Positions 1 to 5,560 of a DNA stretch of 7,826 nucleotides are shown here, in pieces. Within the stretch, counting starts at the first letter, position 1; each line of letters begins with the position of its first letter. The stretch comes from Planctomyces sp. (lineage in GTDB: Bacteria > Planctomycetota > Planctomycetia > Planctomycetales > Planctomycetaceae), in assembly GCA_005809115.1 (NCBI GenBank), contig SYLK01000298.1, forward strand, positions 1 to 7,826, read 5' to 3'. Position numbers and translations under genes: made by a program. The notes beneath the pieces were generated by a model. The model was not told the origin of the DNA. It saw only the letters and a program-made list of their open reading frames with translations, and did no database searches.

Positions 1-94
1 CGGGAGCGTGCGTTTCATGAGCGAGAACATCGATCTGACCGTCTGGCGCGCCCTGGGAACTCGGTCCGGTGGCGAGATTCTGGGCGAGTTCTGA
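1..94 (+). CDS. DUF1559 domain protein, C-terminal fragment
   Basis: This is the last 30 codons of a gene that begins outside the window, read in the frame ending with TGA at 92-94. The tail reads GSVRFMSENIDL, then TVWRALGTRSGG, then EILGEF. In planctomycete DUF1559 (PF07596) prepilin-like proteins the C-terminus typically has a 'DGSVRF' strand, then 'ENIDL', 'RALGTR.GGE' and a final 'GEF', and this fragment fits that almost word for word. Family members have an N-terminal type IV pilin-like methylation signal and helix and are thought to be exported or surface pseudopilins; their exact role is unknown. The N-terminus cannot be checked here. No other gene follows on this strand until 950, so it is probably the last gene of its transcript. 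Seen: the motif and stop. Known: the family signature. Inferred: localisation. Confidence 0.88.
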   Translation, partial: GSVRFMSENIDLTVWRALGTRSGGEILGEF

Positions 95-949
95 CCGGAA
101 GCACTCCCCCCCTTCGGCCAACACCGTGAAGCGATTTTCCGAGAATTTTTCAGCGTCGCAAATCTCCCGTCTCCCCTGGTTGGACAGCGCCAGTTTGAGT
201 CCCCTCTCCCCTGTACTCGGGGGAGAGGGCCAGGGTGAGGGGGCATTTGTGGTAGGGAGTTTCCACGCGACAGACGCGAACAATCCCTTCTCATCCGCCC
301 TGCGGGCGCCTTCTCTCCGCTCGGGAAAGAAGGGACATCAATTTACGTAAACAATTCCTGGATCTGGCGTTACAACCGACGCACGCCACGAAGTGGCGCT
401 GTCCAACCAGACTCGGGGGAGAAGGTCGCCGACAGGCCTATAGACGGGACTTTCGCACGTCACCCGCATGGACATTCCTTCACCGCGATCCCGTTCATGG
501 CGCGCATTCTCAGGAGATTCAGCCGTCAGAATTCGCATTCCGAAATCGCTCACGTTCGCCCCCATCGCGACTCTCCGTGGGAAGAACGCGGCCGTCCGGA
601 TGGCACATCCCACGCAGCGGGCGGGCGACAACGTCCCGCAGGGCTGCTTCAAATCGCGAAAACTACTCGGTAATATCAATCGCCTGGCTGGAGATCAATG
701 GCTTCGTGAGGTTCAGTCGATACCGCTGATCCAGCGAACTCAGGCCGATGCGGAGGATAGAATCGAGTACAACGACCGCGATGCTGAGTATGAGTACGAT
801 TCCAGGGCCGAAACCTGACGAACACAGCGATGCATTCGGCGCAGAACTGGCGTTCCGTGCTCATTCTGAACCCAGGATCACTTGCGCCATTTCCGCCCGG
901 TGATCGCCGTCCTGCTGCCAATCCAGCCCCCTTTTCCGGAAACATCATC
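95..949. other. Long intergenic spacer without a supported gene
   Basis: About 850 nt separate the DUF1559 stop from the likely start of the beta-propeller gene. The first 340 nt are dominated by nested palindromes (176-410, listed separately). The rest has open frames on both strands, but none has a recognisable domain, a ribosome binding site or a convincing start. A short reverse-strand frame (stop at 663-665, open up to about 860) contains a hydrophobic stretch GIVLILSIAVVVLDSIL followed by a polar tail ending in IDITE. It lacks any ATG or GTG, so at best it is the 3' fragment of a lost membrane protein gene. I see no tRNA, no terminator with a T-run and no clear promoter. Confidence 0.6.
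176..410. repeat. Composite palindromic (REP-like) repeat bounded by a 17-bp inverted repeat
   Basis: CTGGTTGGACAGCGCCA at 176-192 recurs as its exact reverse complement at 394-410. Two further hairpins lie inside. One has arms CCCTCTCCCC (202-211) and GGGGAGAGGG (220-229) around an 8-nt loop. The other has CCCTTCT (285-291) pairing with AGAAGGG (328-334), with a small CGCCC/GGGCG hairpin (296-308) nested in it. G-rich text such as CCAGGGTGAGGGGG follows the first hairpin. This arrangement resembles the short dispersed palindromes common between genes in planctomycetes and many proteobacteria. It lies after a gene end, where it could affect mRNA stability or act as a mobile non-autonomous repeat. 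The structure is seen directly; function is inferred. Confidence 0.7.
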
Positions 950-2293
950 ATGTTGCCATCAGTTCTGTTCGTCGCCGCGGGGATCCTTGCGAATGTGAAT
1001 GCCTGGCCCGGATTTCTCGGTGCCGGAGCATCAGCGATTGATCCGGCCACGATTCCGCTCAAATGGTCTCCGACGGAAAATCTTGCATGGGATGCCTCAC
1101 TGCCCGGCCACGGACAGTCAAGCCCCGTGATCCATGGAGACAAAGTGTTCGTCACCACGGTGGAAGGCGACAACAAGGAGACATGTCACACGCTGTGTTT
1201 GTCGCTGATGGACGGTTCCCTCCTGTGGGATCACAGACACGTCTCCTCTGCTCCGGATCCAAACAGCGTATACATCAGTCGAGCAGCACCGACTCCTGTC
1301 GTGGATGATCAGCATGTGTTTGCGTTCTTCGAATGCGGTGATCTTGTCGCTCTGACACATGACGGGACCGAAGTGTGGAGTGAGTCTCTGTCAAAGAGGT
1401 ACGGAAAGTTCGTCAACAAGTTCGGACTCAGCAGTTCCCCCGTACAGACGGAAAACGCCGTGATTGTTCTGGTCGACGACGAAGGCCAGTCCTGCCTTGT
1501 GGCATTCAGCAAGGCCGACGGCAGCCTCCTGTGGAAGACCGATCGCAGCAGTCGCACGAGCTGGAGCAGCCCGTCACTGCTGACGATCGCAGGACAACCG
1601 CAGGTCATTGTGAGTTCAGCGGGCAGCGTTGATGGCTACGATCCGCTGACCGGCAGGCAACTCTGGACATTCACCGACGTGGGCGGCAACACCGGGACGA
1701 CTCCGTTGCCGGCCGGGCCGGACCAGTTCCTGATCGCGGCTTCTCCCGGACGTTCGGGAGAGAATTCCGAGGGTGCGAAAAAGTCAAACGCGCTGATGCA
1801 GGTTTCCCGCGATGGCGACGACTGGAAAGTCGCCAGAGTCTGGACGGCCACCGAGGCAACTCCGTCCTGGGCCTCACCGCTCATTCATCAGGGCCATGCC
1901 TACTGGGTGAATCGAGTCGGCGTGGTGTATTGCATTGACGCAGCCACCGGCGAACAACGGTATGCGGAACGGATCAGGCAGTCCTGCTGGGCGACTCCTC
2001 TGCCGCTGGGAGATCGCATCTGTTTCTTTGGCAAGGACGGCCTGACAACCGTACTGGCTGCGGGGCCTGTCTTCAGAGAACTGGCGGCCAATGTCCTGTG
2101 GCCTGCCGATCAGCCGCCCACGGACAACGGCACCCCGAAACCGGATGAAACAAGTGCAGAGCGCAAACAGGCATCGGCCATGTTCTCCGGCCCGACCCAG
2201 TACGGCGTCGCGGCGGTCTCCGGCAGCCTGCTGATCCGTACCGGCAGCCACGTCTACTGCGTGCGAGTCCCCGCATCTCGCGACACAAAGTGA
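950..2293 (+). CDS. Secreted PQQ-binding-like beta-propeller repeat protein
   Basis: The product is 447 aa from the ATG at 950. Residues 1-18 form a hydrophobic leader (MLPSVLFVAAGILANVNA) with a plausible signal-peptidase site before WPGF; it lacks a clear basic start. The mature protein begins with WPGFLGAGAS, a variant of the 'WPGFRGPGASG' opening common in planctomycete PQQ/BamB-like propellers, then TENLAWDASLPGHGQSSPVI. About seven blade-like repeats follow, for example SPVIHGDKVFVTT, PTPVVDDQHVFAFF, AFSKADGSLLWKT, YDPLTGRQLWTF and CIDAATGEQRYAER. These give alternating '.SP...' strands and 'D..TG..LW' turns. Such proteins act outside the cytoplasmic membrane as scaffolds or, if they truly bind PQQ, as dehydrogenases; no catalytic assignment is possible. 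The frame is open upstream to an ATG at 830, but that extension is proline-rich and not signal-like, so 950 is preferred. No strong ribosome binding site is visible. The gene appears monocistronic. Confidence 0.9.
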   Translation: MLPSVLFVAAGILANVNAWPGFLGAGASAIDPATIPLKWSPTENLAWDASLPGHGQSSPVIHGDKVFVTTVEGDNKETCHTLCLSLMDGSLLWDHRHVSSAPDPNSVYISRAAPTPVVDDQHVFAFFECGDLVALTHDGTEVWSESLSKRYGKFVNKFGLSSSPVQTENAVIVLVDDEGQSCLVAFSKADGSLLWKTDRSSRTSWSSPSLLTIAGQPQVIVSSAGSVDGYDPLTGRQLWTFTDVGGNTGTTPLPAGPDQFLIAASPGRSGENSEGAKKSNALMQVSRDGDDWKVARVWTATEATPSWASPLIHQGHAYWVNRVGVVYCIDAATGEQRYAERIRQSCWATPLPLGDRICFFGKDGLTTVLAAGPVFRELAANVLWPADQPPTDNGTPKPDETSAERKQASAMFSGPTQYGVAAVSGSLLIRTGSHVYCVRVPASRDTK

Positions 2294-2539
2294 CGCCCTC
2301 GGGGGAGAAGAATCGCAGCAGGGTCATCATCCGCCGAAATCGGATCCCTCGCGTCAATTTTTAGGGCTGAGCCGAGTCGCCTCCTGAAATTCCCGCTCGT
2401 GCGTCCCTCCCAGCCTCCCGCTGTCAGCTCGGGATGCTGCAGCGGCTCCACGGCCAGACTCGCCATAGTATCGCACCCGGCACAGCCTCATGCCACCAGA
2501 AGGCAGCCTGTACTGGCACTGCAGCCGAGCAGCGTCGGA

Positions 2540-2663
2540 CTTAGACCCCCATGACAACACCCCCACGGCCGCGTGGCGTCGAGAGTGGTCAGGATGCAGG
2601 GAACAGTGACGAGGCAACACGCGTCGTCTAACGGACGAAAATCCTGCACGACTATTCCGTGGC
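2540..2663. repeat. 124-nt dispersed repeat, solo copy (copy 1)
   Basis: From 2567 to 2663 this matches 4144-4240 without gaps, with about 10 differences in 97 by hand count (roughly 90 percent identity). The preceding 27 nt (2540-2566) align more loosely with the start of copy 2, CTAAGAACCCCTGACAAAAC, which here is mutated and carries one extra base. In copy 2 the far end coincides with the stop codon of a RAYT transposase remnant. Here no transposase sequence lies beyond the end, so this is a solo, drifted copy. It probably moved as a non-autonomous element. Confidence 0.8.
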
Positions 2664-2850
2664 TCCCGATGTACCTGGCCTGATGAACGAGCTGCTGGTC
2701 AATCCAAAGATGACTGAGCGGCGCCGTGACATGAGCCGTCTCCTCCTGGCGGTATGCAGTGTTAAATAACGAATCCATTGCGGGCGAATCGAGTGCATGA
2801 AGCCCTGAGAAGAATTGGTCGTCGGCCCTTATCGTGGCCTTTGTTGATAC

Positions 2851-2949
2851 GAGGCTCTCACAAATCCGGGACTGGCTCCCGCGGTACGGCGAAAAATCCT
2901 GCGAAATATGACTACCAAAGGGTGCCTGTCCCGGTTTTGTGAGAGCCTC
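2851..2949. mobile_element. MITE-like element, 99 bp with 27-bp terminal inverted repeats
   Basis: The left end GAGGCTCTCACAAATCCGGG (2851-2870, extending to 2877) and the reverse complement of 2923-2949 (GAGGCTCTCACAAAACCGGG and on) agree at 24 of 27 positions. The 45-nt centre encodes nothing. Short length, long terminal inverted repeats and no gene fit a miniature inverted-repeat transposable element, or the fused ends of an insertion sequence that lost its transposase. I cannot see a clean target-site duplication: TA lies close to both ends, but the left end has an extra C. The right end runs directly into the dispersed CTAAGAACCCC repeat. The parent transposase is not in the window. Confidence 0.75.
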
Positions 2950-2975
2950 TAAGAACCCCTGACAAAACCTGCGTG
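2949..2975. repeat. Dispersed short repeat, copy A
   Basis: This 27-nt stretch begins CTAAGAACCCCTGACAAAAC and ends CTGCGTG. It is identical over its whole length to 7354-7380, and over its first 22 nt to 4118-4139. It starts at the last base of the MITE-like element. Three perfect copies in under 5 kb cannot be chance, and the sequence encodes nothing consistent in any frame. Confidence 0.85.
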
Positions 2976-2985
2976 AGCCGCGACG

Positions 2986-3073
2986 TTTGCGGTGACGTTT
3001 CAGGCAAGGAGCGAGGAGAAGGCGGGACATCCCGTCGCCGACGAGCGACGCGGCCTGAGACGTCACCACCAAA
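2986..3073. repeat. Long imperfect hairpin downstream of the toxin gene
   Basis: TTTGCGGTGACGTTTCAGGC (2986-3005) pairs with GCCTGAGACGTCACCACCAAA (3053-3073), apart from one G-T pair and one bulge or mismatch near the base. A smaller GGGA/TCCC stem sits in the GC-rich loop. It lies 26 nt past the toxin stop codon on the reverse strand, so it would form in the 3' end of the toxin mRNA. There is no T-run, so it is not a classical intrinsic terminator; an mRNA-stabilising or REP-like role is more likely. Confidence 0.6.
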
Positions 3074-3099
3074 GGCATTCTGCAGCCAGTTCTGCAGGC

Positions 3100-3447
3100 T
3101 CACAATGGTTCGCAGTGCGATTCCATAACATAGCCAACGGCTTGAATGAGGTCCCGATGAGAGATGTCATCGAGCTGCCCGATGGGGCCAGCCGATAAGT
3201 CCAGTTGTCCCTTTTCAATCGACAGAACATTCTCGCACTGGGCCACACAATTACTCGTAAAGCCAAAATCGCCCGCGCGGAACGGCACGCAATTCGGCAA
3301 CTTGCTGCGGACGGCAAACCTCGCCGAGGTGCAGACCACGGCCAGGGCGTAGCGGCCTCGGTTCAATTCCTCCCGAGAGAGAATAATCACGGGGTGCGGC
3401 CCGGCCTCCGCAAAGTCGGCCATGTAGACTTCGCCCGGCAGAATCAT
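3100..3447 (-). CDS. Type II toxin, PemK/MazF-family endoribonuclease
   Basis: This 115-aa product has the expected size for the PemK/MazF fold, whose members cut mRNA at short sequences as homodimers. The N-terminus PGEVYMADF is the usual 'G.V...DF' first strand. It is followed by GPHPVIILSREELNRGRYAL, the conserved strand and Asn-containing turn, and by VVCTSA (38-42) at the strand where MazF proteins carry a catalytic Ser/Thr. Later landmarks are LPNCVPF, SNCVAQCENVLSIEK and GPIGQLDD, with a final helix DLIQAVGYVM. The usual 'HRP' Arg is replaced by H-P (residues 18-19), which as I remember is typical of a planctomycete subgroup, so activity should not be ruled out. The ATG at 3447 overlaps the antitoxin stop as ATGA, so the pair is probably translationally coupled. 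The reading frame is intact. Confidence 0.92.
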   Translation of the reverse strand: MILPGEVYMADFAEAGPHPVIILSREELNRGRYALAVVCTSARFAVRSKLPNCVPFRAGDFGFTSNCVAQCENVLSIEKGQLDLSAGPIGQLDDISHRDLIQAVGYVMESHCEPL

Positions 3448-3662
3448 GGTGTGTCGTCCATGCGGCCAATTGCGTTTCGCACAGCGGTCGCTCGTATACT
3501 GCTCTGCCGCTGTTCTTCTTCGAGAATATCCCGAACGGTCTCGTAGTCCGCTTCGCTGACCAGCACGTAGGCGGCGTTGTTCCGTGGATCGATCACGCGC
3601 GGGACGGTCCCCCCCCCGGCGTCCAATTCGTAAAGTTGCTGCGCCGTCAGTTCAATCTTCAC
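3444..3662 (-). CDS. Antitoxin paired with the PemK/MazF-like toxin
   Basis: This is a 72-aa acidic protein encoded directly ahead of the toxin with a 4-nt ATGA overlap, the usual antitoxin-first order. I place the start at the GTG at 3660-3662 because a strong GAGGAGGT (3667-3674, reverse strand) sits 5 nt before it; an in-frame TTG upstream would put the ribosome site inside the coding region. The protein opens with KIELTAQQL, then PRVIDPRNNAAYVLVSEADYE, a compact N-terminal domain found in short planctomycete proteins preceding such toxins. It continues with a charged helix VRDILEEEQRQ and an Arg-containing C-terminal tail likely to bind the toxin. I do not recognise a standard MazE, AbrB or Phd fold with certainty. 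Oddity: the Gly triplet at residues 16-18 is encoded by a run of nine G (3609-3617), a potential slippage site. Confidence 0.82.
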   Translation of the reverse strand: MKIELTAQQLYELDAGGGTVPRVIDPRNNAAYVLVSEADYETVRDILEEEQRQSSIRATAVRNAIGRMDDTP

Positions 3663-3687
3663 GACCACCTCCTCGTGCAAACCAATT

Positions 3688-3726
3688 GCGATCTATCTGG
3701 CGGCAGGATGCCGACGGATAGATCGC
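3688..3726 (-). promoter_or_regulatory. Candidate operator palindrome of the toxin-antitoxin operon
   Basis: GCGATCTATC (3688-3697) is the exact reverse complement of GATAGATCGC (3717-3726). Between them CGGCA and TGCCG pair around a 3-nt GGA loop, and the 3x3 internal positions include one GC and one GT pair. This gives nearly 18 paired positions. The palindrome ends 26 nt upstream of the antitoxin start, where type II antitoxins normally bind to repress their own operon. A role as an RNA hairpin in the leader is the alternative. I cannot define -10 and -35 boxes with confidence. Confidence 0.55.
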
Positions 3727-4117
3727 GCGTTGAACTTTTCCGCTTCGTGCCGTTCGACGTGGATTCCACTGCCACCGCCGACGCACCGTCCGACTGCCCA
3801 GAACGTCCTGCGGAATCAGGCGGCCCCGGAAGAGCCCCGGCTGTGCATTTTACCGTCCGCCTGGGAGACTACCAGCGGAAATTGGGGCAGTACCGGTTCC
3901 GCCGGAACGGCAGACTGCGACTGCTGAGCGAGTCGTGAGGATGGCACGGCCTGCGTACCGCCGACAAGTGCGCTGTCCGGATGCCAGTCGTCGCAGCGAC
4001 CGACCTCGACGCGCAGCGGCATGGAACTTCCGCGTACGGCGGGCGGAAGCATGGTGGGCGGAGGCATTGCGACACAGCATCGTAACAGCTGTGTTCGGGA
4101 GGCATTGGGGCACAGCA
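3727..4117. other. Stretch without a recognisable gene
   Basis: About 390 nt lie between the toxin-antitoxin control region and the RAYT-linked repeat. Frames stay open on both strands, as expected in GC-rich DNA. The best reverse frame (3816-4067, 83 codons, ending SQADGKMHSRGSSGAA) has no ribosome binding site, no recognisable motif and a low-complexity Pro/Ser/Ala composition. It could be a degraded remnant of an unrelated gene. Nothing else is visible. Confidence 0.5.
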
Positions 4118-4240
4118 CTAAGAACCCCTGACAAAACCTCGGTGGCCGCGTGGCGTCGAGAGTGGTCAGGATGCAGGAAAGAGTGACGAGGCGACAAACG
4201 TCGTCGAGCTGACGAAAATTCTGCACGACTATGCCGTGGC
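4118..4240. repeat. Repeat flanking the RAYT remnant (copy 2), including dispersed short repeat copy B
   Basis: The stretch begins with the 22-nt dispersed repeat (4118-4139; CTAAGAACCCCTGACAAAAC plus CT) and continues with the 97-nt block shared with 2567-2663. Its far end covers the final codons and the TAG of the RAYT fragment on the reverse strand (4229-4231). REP-type elements characteristically flank the RAYT gene that moves them, so this position suggests the element belongs to this transposase family. I do not see the strong hairpin typical of classical REPs inside the 97-nt block. Confidence 0.75.
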
Positions 4241-4551
4241 CAGCAGGTCCCTCCCGCAGGGCGAACACGGCAGCGGTGCGATACAGTTTTCGAACGGTGG
4301 TCATCGATCCGATGTGGCTGGCCCGCGACTATGCTGAACAGCTTGCCGAGATCCCGCACCAGACAGCACCAGATCTCCGCGTTCACTTCCAGACGCTCGA
4401 AAAGAGCCGCCAATTGCTGTTGCGTCCAGCCGCTTTTGCCCGGCTGACATTGCCGCGATGTCCAGTCCAGCAGGCTGAGCGAATCCGCAGTCGACATCGC
4501 CAGAAACGCCTTGTCGCGGCGAACTCGGTTCAGCTCGAACTCAGTCTCGAC
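4229..4551 (-). pseudogene. REP-associated tyrosine transposase (RAYT) C-terminal remnant
   Basis: On the reverse strand this reads RRDKAFLAMSTADSLSLLDW, then TSRQCQPGKSGWTQQQLAAL, then FERLEVNAEIWCCLVRDLGK and LFSIVAGQPHRID. That is the C-terminal region of Y1/HUH RAYT-like transposases of planctomycetes, which typically read 'DKGFLPMS...Y..LLDWT.RQ...GK.G......PI.ERL......W..LV..FG.LF..VAGRP'. The N-terminal catalytic domain (HUH motif and tyrosine) is absent; upstream sequence in this frame becomes unrelated and runs into the promoter side of the next gene. Close to the end, after RVRPAG, the frame must shift by one base to reach DLLATA and a TAG at 4229-4231, a typical family ending. The gene is therefore 5'-truncated and frameshifted and cannot be active. 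It sits against repeat copy 2. Confidence 0.8.
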
Positions 4552-4729
4552 ACTCTCTGACCCGGACTTCCGTTTTGGTGACGACAGTCGAATTTCCGAT
4601 AACACCGCGAATATTGTATTCTGGACACGTTTCGGAGAAACCTGGCCGATCGATTCGTCCCGGTCCGATAGCGAAATGTCAGAGCGCTGCCATGTCGGCG
4701 GCCGCATTCGAAAAGACGGGACTCAGGTC

Positions 4730-5560
4730 ATGAAACCGAATTTCTCCAGCCAGGACTCAGATGACGACGACGCCCCGACAGATCACTCCGATCACTCCGA
4801 TCACTCCGATCACTCCGGCGATGGCGATGGCGATGGCGATGGCGAAAACCATCCTGCCACCGACTGGCTTGTGGATTTCGGTCGCGGCTGGGGGCCGTTG
4901 CGGCTGGGGGCGACGCGGGACGAGGTGGAAGACATTCTGACAGACGAAGGAATCGAATTTCAGCGAGTCGCCGAACGACGGATTGAAATCGGGTCGCCGT
5001 ATGCGGAACTCAGTTTTGACGCGAGCGAGCCACCGCAACTTGTGGATCTCTATCTCGAATCCGATCACCTGCATACCGGGCACGCGGTGCTGGACGAACC
5101 GCTGCCGGTTGCGTTGCGGCTGCTCGGCATCACCAGCGCGCATTCGCGGGAGACGCTCTGGTCGATGGTCAGTGGCGAGTGTGAATTTGACGACCAGACC
5201 GGGAAACCGCTCAGCGATTCCGAACGGCTGACGACGGCCACGACTGAGGACCTGCTGAAGTGCAGTTTTCTCTGGCTGAAATCGATGGGCCTCGGCCTGT
5301 CGGTCTACAATGCCGAGGTCAACGGGATCAGCCTGCGGGAACCGGGACGCGTTCCGGTCGTCGGGTGCGGTCCTCTGACGGACGAACAGTTTCACCTGAT
5401 TCAATCGCCGGAGCTGGATCAGTTTCTGGAAGCCGCGTTGGCGGCGAGAAACCGACAGACACGGCTGATGCCGGTCGTGATGTTTTGCCTGATCGCCATC
5501 CCGGTCTTCGGCTGGCTATTGCTTCAGAACCGGCAGCTCATCCTGGATCTGCTGCGATGA
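4730..5560 (+). CDS. Tail-anchored protein with acidic repeat N-terminus, unknown function
   Basis: The product is 276 aa from the ATG at 4730, chosen because the open upstream frame (from about 4511) overlaps the RAYT remnant and has no protein-like character; AGG lies just before the ATG. Residues 9-40 are disordered and acidic: DSDDDD, then four DHS repeats, then (GD) repeats, encoded by exact DNA tandem repeats. A folded domain follows (about 45-235). It begins WLVDFGRGWGPLRLGATRDE, similar to the 'G.GPIRLG.SREEV' opening found in small bacterial proteins related to immunity or SMI1/SUKH-like folds, but I cannot assign a family. Residues 246-265 (LMPVVMFCLIAIPVFGWLLL) form one transmembrane helix near the C-terminus, so most of the protein probably faces the cytoplasm. 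It overlaps the next gene by ATGA, implying coupled translation and a shared membrane role. Confidence 0.8.
   Translation: MKPNFSSQDSDDDDAPTDHSDHSDHSDHSGDGDGDGDGENHPATDWLVDFGRGWGPLRLGATRDEVEDILTDEGIEFQRVAERRIEIGSPYAELSFDASEPPQLVDLYLESDHLHTGHAVLDEPLPVALRLLGITSAHSRETLWSMVSGECEFDDQTGKPLSDSERLTTATTEDLLKCSFLWLKSMGLGLSVYNAEVNGISLREPGRVPVVGCGPLTDEQFHLIQSPELDQFLEAALAARNRQTRLMPVVMFCLIAIPVFGWLLLQNRQLILDLLR
4781..4840 (+). repeat. In-frame tandem repeats: 9-mer x4 then 6-mer x4
   Basis: GATCACTCC is repeated four times without error (4781-4816; DHS units), followed directly by GGCGAT four times (4817-4840; GD units). Both unit lengths are multiples of three, so copy-number change keeps the frame and only lengthens or shortens the acidic linker. 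Perfect identity indicates recent expansion by slippage. Confidence 0.95.

Larger units (their letters stand above)
2294..3099. other. Gene-poor, repeat-rich spacer
   Basis: About 800 nt separate the propeller stop from the toxin stop of the opposing operon. The stretch holds a degenerate 124-nt repeat copy (2540-2663), a MITE-like inverted-repeat element (2851-2949), a dispersed short repeat (2949-2975) and a long imperfect palindrome (2986-3073), each listed separately. Segments 2294-2539 and 2664-2850 contain nothing I recognise. Long antisense frames across this area change content at the repeat borders and lack a domain, so I do not call them. One very short reverse frame (2652-2732, 26 codons, Arg-rich) has a good AGGAGGA 8 nt before its ATG, but it is too short to accept without conservation. 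Confidence 0.6.

Noticed and set aside
468..818. Forward open frame of 116 codons before the propeller gene
   Set aside because: No ribosome site, no domain, and composition expected of chance open frames in GC-rich DNA.
830..949. N-terminal 40-codon extension of the propeller protein
   Set aside because: The extension is Pro-rich and not signal-like, and would bury the hydrophobic leader that starts at the ATG at 950.
2488..3078. Long reverse open frame of 196 codons
   Set aside because: It crosses the MITE, the dispersed repeat and copy 1 of the 124-nt repeat, its start lies in the palindrome after the toxin, and no part resembles a protein family.
3816..4304. Reverse open frame of 162 codons
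   Set aside because: Its first part is the RAYT-linked repeat read out of frame; the remainder is low-complexity with no start signal or motif.
4511..4729. Upstream extension of the acidic-repeat gene
   Set aside because: It begins at a TTG inside the RAYT remnant on the other strand; the ATG at 4730 gives a sensible N-terminus.
4781..4840. CRISPR-like array
   Set aside because: The units are directly adjacent with no spacers and encode part of a protein.
5260..5556. Upstream extension of the six-helix membrane gene
   Set aside because: It is the shadow of the preceding gene in another frame; the ATGA overlap at 5557 is the natural start.
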